A stretch of 64,000 nucleotides of DNA, taken from Bolinopsis microptera. Its lineage: Eukaryota; Ctenophora; Tentaculata; Lobata; Bolinopsidae. Position numbers and translations under genes: made by a program. The stretch lies in contig NC_087079.1 in assembly GCF_026151205.1 (NCBI RefSeq), positions 17,726,945 to 17,790,944 of the forward strand, read 5' to 3'. Under the pieces are notes generated by a model that was given only the letters and a program-made list of their open reading frames with translations, was not told the origin of the DNA and made no database searches. This document shows positions 56,420 to 64,000 of this stretch, one piece after another (position 1 is the stretch's first letter; each line of letters begins with the position of its first letter).

Positions 56420-59400
56420 AATTGATCCAGGGGTACAGATTTTACAGTTGGGATTTAGTGGTATATCGGTCGTTTGGGATGGGCGTGGCCCCTGGGCGTG
56501 GCCCGAGTGGGTTGAGAGTGTCGAAACTTGATTTTTATGATGGTTTGGTACAGGCAGGAAACCCCTTATTCAAACTTAACAACCGTCCCCTACCCCGGAA
56601 TTCAAAGGCCACAGGGGTGTAACGATTTTAAAGTCTGGGAGATTTAGCTGGATTTCGCCCCGTCATTTTGGGGTTGGGGTGGCACCTGGCGGGGCGAGGG
56701 GTTGCGAGGTCGAATACTGATTTTATGATGGTTTGGACAGGCAGAACCCATTTTTAAACTAACACATTGTCCCCTACCCCGGAACCTAAAAGCATACAGG
56801 GGGTAAAGGATTTTTAAAGTCTGGATTTAGCTGGGATTACGGTCATTTTGGGTGGGCGTGGAGCCCCCTGGGGAGTTGCCCTTAGTGGCTTGAGAGGTGT
56901 CGACACTTGATTTTTATGATGGTTTGGTACAGGCAGAACCCATTGTAAACTAAAAACATGTCCACCCTACCCCGGAACATAAAAAAAGCATCTAACAGGG
57001 GTAAAGCTTTTTAAAGTCTGGATTTAGCTGGCTTTCGGTCCATTTTTGGGGATGGGCTGGCCCCTGGGAGTGGCCCCCGCGTGGGTTGAGAGGTCGAAAC
57101 TTGATTTTTATGATGGTTTGGGGGACCGGCAGAACCATTTATTAAACTAAAACATGTCCCCCTACCCCGGACCATAAAGGCATACACGGGGGTAAAGATT
57201 TTAAAAGTCTGGATTTAGCTGGCTTTCGGTCATTTTGGGATGGGCGTGGCCCTGGGCGTGGCCCGCGAGGGGTTGAGAGGTCTCGCAACCTTGATTTTTT
57301 GCTGGTTTGGTAAGGCAGCAACCCATTTTAAACTAAACCTGTCCCACCTACCCGGAACATAAAGCACTACAGGGTGTAAGATTTTAAGTCTGGATTTAGC
57401 AGGATTTCGGTCATTTTTGGGAATGGGCGTGGCCCCTGGGAGTTGGCCCCCGAGTGGTTGAGAGGTCGAAACTTGATTTTTATGCTGGTTTAGTACAGGC
57501 AGAAAACCCATTTTTAAATAAAACATGTCCACCAACCCCGATGATAAAAGCACTACAGGGTAAAGTTTTTAAAGTCTGGATTTTAGCTGGATTTGGTCAT
57601 TTTGGGATGGGCGTGGCCCCTGGGAGTGGCCGATGTGGGTTGAGAGGTCGAAACTGATTTTTATGATTGTTTGGGCCATGCAAACCCATTTTTCAACTAC
57701 TCAAACATGTCCCACCTACCCCGGAACCATAAAAAGCACTCACAGGGGTAAAGATTTTTTACCGTCTGGACTTTCGCAGTCTTACCCCGGTCCCTTTTGG
57801 GATGGGCGTGGCCCCATGGGTGGCCCGCGGGGTAGAAGAGGTCGAAGAAACTTGATATCTGATGGTTTGGTTACAGGCAGCACCCTTTTTAACTTAACCC
57901 TTGTACCACCTACCCGGAAATAACAGCCCTACAGGGGGGTCAGATTTTAAGTCTGGATTTAGGTGGGATTTCGGACATTATGGGGCTGGGCGTGGCCCCT
58001 GGGAGTGGCCCGCGTGGGATGCGAGGTCGAAACACTTGATTTTTATGATGGTTTGGTCAGGCCGAACCAATTTTAAACTAAAACATGTCCACCTAACCCG
58101 GCACATAAAAGCACTACAGGGGTTTGTTTAACGATTTTAAAAGTCTGGGCTTTAGCTGGATATCCCCGGTCATTTTTGGGCCTGGGGCGTGGCCCCGTGG
58201 GAGTGGCCGAGTGGGGGTTTTGGAGGTCGAAACTTGAATTTTTATGAGGTTTGGGCCAGGCAGAAGAACCCAGTTTTAAACTAAAACAGTCCCACTACCC
58301 CGGAAACATAAAGCACTACAGGGGTAAGATTTTTAAAGTCTGGATTTAGCTGGATTGGTCATTTTGGGATGGGCCGTGGCCCCTGGGGGAGTGGCCGCGT
58401 GGGTTGAGAAGGTCGAACGCAAACTTGCTTTTTATGATGGTTTGGTAAGGCAGAACCCCCCTTTTTAAACTAAAAACATGGTCCCACCATACCCGGACAC
58501 ATAAAAGCACTACAGGGGGTAAGATTTTAAAGTCGGCTTTAGCTGGATTTCGGGTCATTTTGGGATGGGCGTGGCCCCTGGGAGTGGCCCGAGTGGGTTT
58601 GTAGAGCGGTTCGAAAATTGATTTTTATGATGGTTTGGGAGGGCAGAACCCATTTTTAAACTTAAAAATGTCCCACCTACCCCGCGGAACCATAAAGCAT
58701 ACAGGGGTAACGTTTTAAAGCTGGATTTAGCTGGATTACGGTCATTTTGGATGGGGTGGCCCCTGGGAGTGGCCGAGTGGGTTGAGAGGTCGAAACTTGA
58801 TTTTTCTGAAGTTTGTAAGGCAGCAGAACCCATTATTAAACTACTAACATGTCCCACTACCCGGAACATAAACGACTACTGGGTAAAGATTTTTAAAGTC
58901 TGGATTTGCTGGATATCGGTCATTTTGGGCTGGGCGTGGCCCCTGGGCGTTGCGCCCGAGTGGGTTGAGAGGTCGAAACTCGATTTTTATGAAGTTGGTT
59001 TGGTACAGGCAGAGACACCCTTTTTAAAACCTAAAAAACCACTGTCCCACCTACCCCGGGACAATACAAGCACTACAGGGGTAAAGATTTTAAAGTTGGG
59101 ATATAGCTGGGATTTCGGTCATTTTGGGTATGGGCTTGGCCCCTGGGGTGGACGCGTGGGTGTTGAGAGGTCGAAACTGATTTTTATGATGGTTGGACAG
59201 GCAGCAAAACCCATTTTTTTTAAACTAAACTTCCACCTACCGGAACATAAGATGGCATACAGGGGTAAAGCTTTTAAGTCGGATTTAGCTGGATTTCGGT
59301 CCACTTTTGGGATGGGGCCGTGGCCCCTGGGAGTGGCCGCAGTGGGTTTGAGAGGTCGAACACTTGATTTTTTTCTGATGGGTTTGGGAAGGCAGAGCAC

Positions 59401-59650
59401 CCAATTTCAACTAAACCATGTCCCACTACCCCCGGAACATAAAAGCATCAGGGGTACCCGTTTTAAGTCTGGATTTAGCTGGGGCTTTCGGGTCATTTTG
59501 GATGGGCGTGCGTGGCCCCTGGGAGATGCCCGAGTGGGTGAGAGGTCGCAACTTGTTTTTATGATGGTCTGGGACAGGCAGAAACCCATTTTTAAACTAT
59601 AGCTGTCCCACCTTACCCCGGAACATAAACGCACTTCCAGGGCGTGAAAA
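56420..59650. repeat. 189-bp satellite, about 17 copies
   Basis: Repeats of a unit with GGGATGGGCGTGGCCCCTGG, GAGTGGGTTGAGAGGTCGAA, TTTTTATGATGGTTTGG, AGGCAGAACCCATTTTTAAA and TACCCCGGAACATAAAAGCA. Spacing between GGGCGTGG landmarks averages 189 bp. Copies differ mostly by one- or two-base insertions in homopolymers, which breaks any frame. Open frames in it shift at random and are not genes. It could belong with the Penelope fragment just upstream. Confidence 0.93.
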
Positions 59651-60344
59651 AAAGCACTACACATCCACTACAAAAATCAAGGAAACGTGCTCTCACATAA
59701 ACTGTAGACGTTTCAAAGGTAAGCGAATCAACCTAAAACGTAAAACTCGGATACTCACTCCAAATGAGAGTAGTTTGTTGGCAAGATGATCGCCAGTTAC
59801 AGTTCGGAAGTATATAAAGGACGTGGGCCGTGAAACAAAACCATCTAGTTCGCACGTTTTTTTTTTTTCTTTTCGGTTGTAGTTTTTAAAGTGCGAAGGT
59901 GAAAACAGACACCTATTCTCGAGTGCACCTTTCCTTTGTTTTTTTCTTTTTTTTAAACCCGTCCTCAATCCGTATCGGGAAATGAATGAAAAAAATTTTG
60001 ATATAAAAACGGGGGTACCTGCCCCCCCCCCCGCAACTCGCAAGGGTATTTTTTAAACTTTTCACATCCTTGAATTAGCACTGTCCTGCATACCCCTAAT
60101 TAACTGTTTTTTTTTACTGATTAAATAATTAAGGGGTGGGCCTGCCAATATTTCATGTTGTTTTTGTTGTTTGTTTTTTGCTGCGTCATTATACACGATT
60201 TTTAAAAGTGTTTTTGATTTGCATTCCAAAAAGGGGGCCAGGAAAACAGGAAAATTTAAATGTTTTTTTAAATAATGTGTTTTTCATACCTTAATTTATC
60301 GATATACAAAATAAAACAGGGGGGTACAACCCATTTCCTCATTT
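59651..60344. other. non-coding, with fragment of retroposon D
   Basis: 59955-60040 matches the 3' end of retroposon D in reverse orientation (AAACCCGTCCTCAATC, GGGTACCTGC, GCAAGGGTATT). The rest is T-rich and non-coding. Confidence 0.5.
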
Positions 60345-60665
60345 TTTCTAGGGGGGGGGGGGTGTTAACCTCAGTTTTACCTCAGTTTTACTAAAAGGGG
60401 GGGGGGGGGTAAAAAAACCATTTACTCATTTACTAGGGGGGGGTTTTTTTAACTTTAGTTTTAAAAAATCATTTACTAATGGGGGGGGGGTTAATAGTTT
60501 TACTGTTTTAAACTAGGGGGGGGGGGGTACTAAATTTTAATTTTACTAGTTTTTCTAGGGGGGGGGGGGGGGAAATAACCAGTTTTTTTCTCATTTTTTC
60601 TAGGGGGGGGGGGTTACTAAACTCATTTTTTATTTACAAAAAGGGGGGGGGAAACCCCATGTTTT
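60345..60665. repeat. G-tract array
   Basis: About nine runs of 8-14 G separated by 25-35 AT-rich bases such as TTTACTAG or CATTTTTTCTAG. It looks like a degraded reverse-orientation relative of the C-tract array that follows. Confidence 0.8.
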
Positions 60666-60756
60666 TTTTCCTGATTTTTTAAAATTACAATGTAGCCCCG
60701 TTGTAACAAGGGGGGCCTATCCTGTTATAGCTTCATTTAACTCCATCTTTTTATAT

Positions 60757-62898
60757 CCCCCCCCCCCCCCCTGAAAAATTTTACTAAAAGCCCCCCCCCC
60801 GATTTTTTATAAGCCCCCCCCCCTAATATCCCCCCTTTAAAAATTTAAAAAAGACCCCCCCCCCCTAGTACTTTTACTATAAACCCCCCCCTAATATTGT
60901 TTACTAAAAACCCCCCCCCCCAATACGTTTACAAAAAGACCCCCCCCCCCCCCAATTTTCTTTACTAATCCCCCCCCCCCTAGATACGTTACTTTTAGCC
61001 CCCCCCCCCCTAATATCTTTACTAAAAAGAACCCCCCCCCCCCAATATCTTTTACTATAGACCCCCCCCTAGATATCGTGTTACTATCAGCCCCCCCCCC
61101 CTAGATATCTGTTACTATAGCCCCCCCCCCTAGATATCTGTTACTATAGACCCCCCCCCTAGATATCTGTTACTATAGACCCCCCCCCCCCTAGATATCT
61201 GTTACTATAGCCCCCCCCCCCTAGATATCTGTTACTATAGCCCCCCCCCCCTAGATATCTGTTACTATAGACCCCCCCCCCTAGATATCTGTTACTATAG
61301 ACCCCCCCCCCCTAGATATCTGTTACTTAGACCCCCCCCCCCTAGATATCTGTTACTATAGCCCCCCCCCTAGATATCTGTTACTATAGACCCCCCCCCC
61401 TAGATATCTGTTACTATAGCCCCCCCCCTAGATATCTGTTACTATAGCCCCCCCCCCCTAGATATCTGTTACTATAGCCCCCCCCCCTAGATATCTGTTA
61501 CTATTCCCCCCCCCCTAGATATCTGTTACTATAGCCCCCCCCCCCCTAGATATCTGTTACTATAGCCCCCCCCCCCCTAGATATCTGTTACTATAGCCCC
61601 CCCCCCCTAGATATCTGTTACTATAGCCCCCCCCCCTAGATATCTGTTACTATAGCCCCCCCCTAGATATCTGTTACTATAGCCCCCCCCCCTAGATATC
61701 TGTTACTATAGACCCCCCCCTAGATATCTGTTACTATAGCCCCCCCCCTAGATATCTGTTACTATAGCCCCCCCCCCTAGATATCTGTTTCTATAGCCCC
61801 CCCCCTAGAGAGCTGTTACTTCCCCCCCCCCTAATATCTGTTACTATAGCCCCCCCCCCCTAGATATCTGTTACTATAGCCCCCCCCCTAGATATCTGTT
61901 ACTATAGCCCCCCCCCCCTAGATTCTGTTACTTATAGCCCCCACACCCCTTGATATCTGTTACTATAGCCCCCCCCCCCCTAGATATCTGTTACTATAGA
62001 CCCCCCCTAGAATATCTGTTACTATAGACCCCCCCCCCTAGATATCTGTTACTATAGCACCCCCCCCCCCTAGGATATCTGTTACTATAGACCCCCCCCT
62101 AGATATCTGTTACTATAGACCCCCCCCTAGATATCTGTTACTATAGCCCCCCCCCCCCTAGATATCTGTTTAGCTATAGACCCCCCCTAGATATCTGTTA
62201 CTATAGCCCCCCCCTAGATATCGTTACTATAGCCCCCCCCCCCTAGAGATCTGTTTACTATAGCCCCCCCCCCCCTAGATATCTGTTACTATAGACCCCC
62301 CCCCCCTAGATATCTGTTACTATAGCCCCCCCCCCCTAGATATCTGTTACTATAGCCCCCCCCCCCTAGATATCTGTTACTATAAGACCCCCCCCCTAGA
62401 TATTCTGTTACTATAGCCCCCCCCCCCTAGATATCTGTTACTATAGACCCCCCCCCCTAGATATCTGTTACTATAGCCCCCCCCCCCTAGATATCTGTTA
62501 CTATAGCCCCCCCCCCTAGATATCTGTTACTATAGCCCCCCCCCCCCTAGATATCTGTTACTATAGACCCCCCCCCCTAGATATCTGTTACTATAGCCCC
62601 CCCCCCCTAGATATCTGTTACTATAGCCCCCCCCCTAGATATCTGTTACTATAGCCCCCCCCCCCTAGATATCTGTTACTATAGCCCCCCCCCCCTAGAT
62701 ATCTGTTACTATAGCCCCCCCCCCTAGATATCTGTTACTATAGCCCCCCCCCCCTAGATATCTGTTACTATAGCCCCCCCCCCTAGATATCTGTTACTAT
62801 AGCCCCCCCCCTAGATATCTGTTCTAGCCCCCCCCTAGATATCTGTTACTAAGCCCCCCCCCCCCCCCTAGATATCTGTTACTATAGACCCCCCCCCT
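60757..62898. repeat. C-tract array, unit about 28 bp, 60-75 copies
   Basis: Unit TAGATATCTGTTACTATAG followed by 7-14 C. The first 300 bp are degenerate (TTTACTAAAA spacers); from about 61070 the spacers are almost identical while the C run varies from copy to copy. GATATC and the TAGATATCTG palindrome recur in each unit. Confidence 0.95.
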
Positions 62899-64000
62899 CT
62901 CCCTGTCTCCATTATTAATGAGCTGAGCTTGTCCTGTTGTATTGACCCCCTAGTGTGGACTACCTGTTAATTTCTCAACGTGTTAGTTAACAGTACTTGT
63001 AAGGGTGGGTTTATAAACGCACTCTCTAGACTGTTGTTGTTACTAGTTACTACCCTTACAAGCAGTGTCGTAAGTTGTAAGTTAGTACTAACAGTGAGAG
63101 TGTTCTCTTTCGTAACGTTAGTTTTTTAGTTAGTTTCTCAGATTTATAGAAGCTTCTCATTTTGTTTGTACTGACTTGTAACCGTGTCTAACTTGTGCTG
63201 TAGTGTCTGTTTCTCAGATTATAGCTTATTATTATTATGATGACGATTAGCTTTTTAAGCTCACTAAACTTAGATAAATTAGATAATTGGCATTTATTTA
63301 GTTATTATGCAACATACAAACAATGAAAACTAAAGCTAGCTGACCTTGTCTGAGCAACATATTCTCCTTTTCAATCTCATGCTCGCATATTATTGTATAT
63401 TACACATATTTACTCGCCATTTAAACATTAAACGTTTCCCAGAATTACGCCTGTCTGACCCCTAACTCTGTCCTAGTACCTATACTTAGTATAGTGTCCT
63501 GGTATAGTGTCCTAGTATAGCCACTGCCCCTATGTAATGAAATGTCAGCTCTCTCATACTCTCTCAGTTCTCACTGTGGTATTAACCCAGTGGCCTTCAA
63601 ACCCTACTTCCTAGCAATTTCACCCTTACACTATGGTATTTCAACCCACTATAATATGTATAATATGTAAGATATTTTATTGAGTGTGATACGCACACAT
63701 TGCGTTGCAGTGAAGTAGAGCGTGTTATAGTGTGTGAAAGTGTGAGTGAGTGGTAATCGTGTCGTATTTTATGTTGTTTATTTTGGAATTCTGGTGCTAA
63801 CTTCGTCAAGCAAATGATGGAACCTCATTATTCAGTTTTATTTAGTTTTATTCAGTTTTATTATGCTGTATATTCAGTTTTATTCAGTTTTATTCAGTTT
63901 TATTATGCTGTATATTCAGAGTGTATGTGGTCCCGTGTGACTGTGTTAATAGTTACTACTATCTACACACACGTTTAGTGTACTAACTACACACAAGTTT
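62899..64000. other. right flank, no gene recognised
   Basis: AT-rich with short tandem copies of TCAGTTTTATTATGCTGTAT and TTCAGTTTTA at 63830-63920. No exon with two good splice sites was seen. Confidence 0.5.

Noticed and set aside
57230..59664. Open frames up to 283 codons in the 189-bp satellite
   Set aside because: Frames shift from unit to unit because of homopolymer indels, and no conserved product is kept between units.

Overview
The window is nuclear DNA of an animal, most likely a marine invertebrate. Genes have spliced exons with GT/AG boundaries, there is a complete class A (rhodopsin-type) GPCR, and mobile DNA includes Tc1/mariner, FLYWCH-MULE, hAT-like elements, non-LTR retrotransposons and a Penelope-like GIY-YIG element. 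No operons, ribosome binding sites, tRNA, rRNA or CRISPR arrays were seen. The lineage cannot be fixed from sequence alone. Many homopolymer-length differences inside repeats suggest a long-read assembly.

Layout. 1-7 kb: a minus-strand two-exon gene (1104-2952) whose protein carries a very long NTEG tetrapeptide repeat, then a 2-kb array of a 30-bp satellite and an orphan minus-strand coiled-coil-like exon (6267-6397). 7-11.4 kb: a GC-rich patch with a consensus RFX X-box, then a plus-strand gene reconstructed here from five small exons (7550-11275, 163 aa, four membrane segments) with all introns in phase 1. A mariner element and several tandem repeats sit in its introns. 11.5-14 kb: a retrotransposon C-terminal fragment inside an ATAATATGTT microsatellite, itself split by a FLYWCH/MULE transposon. 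14-20.6 kb: mostly non-coding, with a CCGG-rich foldback and one possible 80-aa gene. 21.6-36 kb: repeat-rich, with two arms of a roughly 2-kb inverted duplication, a four-copy MITE family, a poly-G tract, a retroposon (D1) and one good last exon (28757-28964). 36-47 kb: minisatellites, an 8-bp-TSD hAT-like MITE, a 2.6-kb element with 0.58-kb near-identical terminal inverted repeats and a perfect 8-bp TSD, a cloverleaf-like GC-rich structure and a tandem dimer repeat. 48-52 kb: a second retroposon D copy with 5.5 tandem 276-bp monomers at its 5' side, an (ACAA)n tail and a 28-bp TSD, then a 5'-truncated retrotransposon. 53.3-54.6 kb: the GPCR. 55.2-56 kb: a Penelope-like fragment. 56.4-62.9 kb: a 189-bp satellite, then G-rich and C-rich tract arrays in opposite orientation.

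The host genes (NTEG protein, four-TM protein, GPCR, orphan exons) show no evident functional link. The most unusual items are the monomer-headed retroposon, the long-TIR element with duplicated promoter-like ends, the NTEG-repeat protein and the cloverleaf element.
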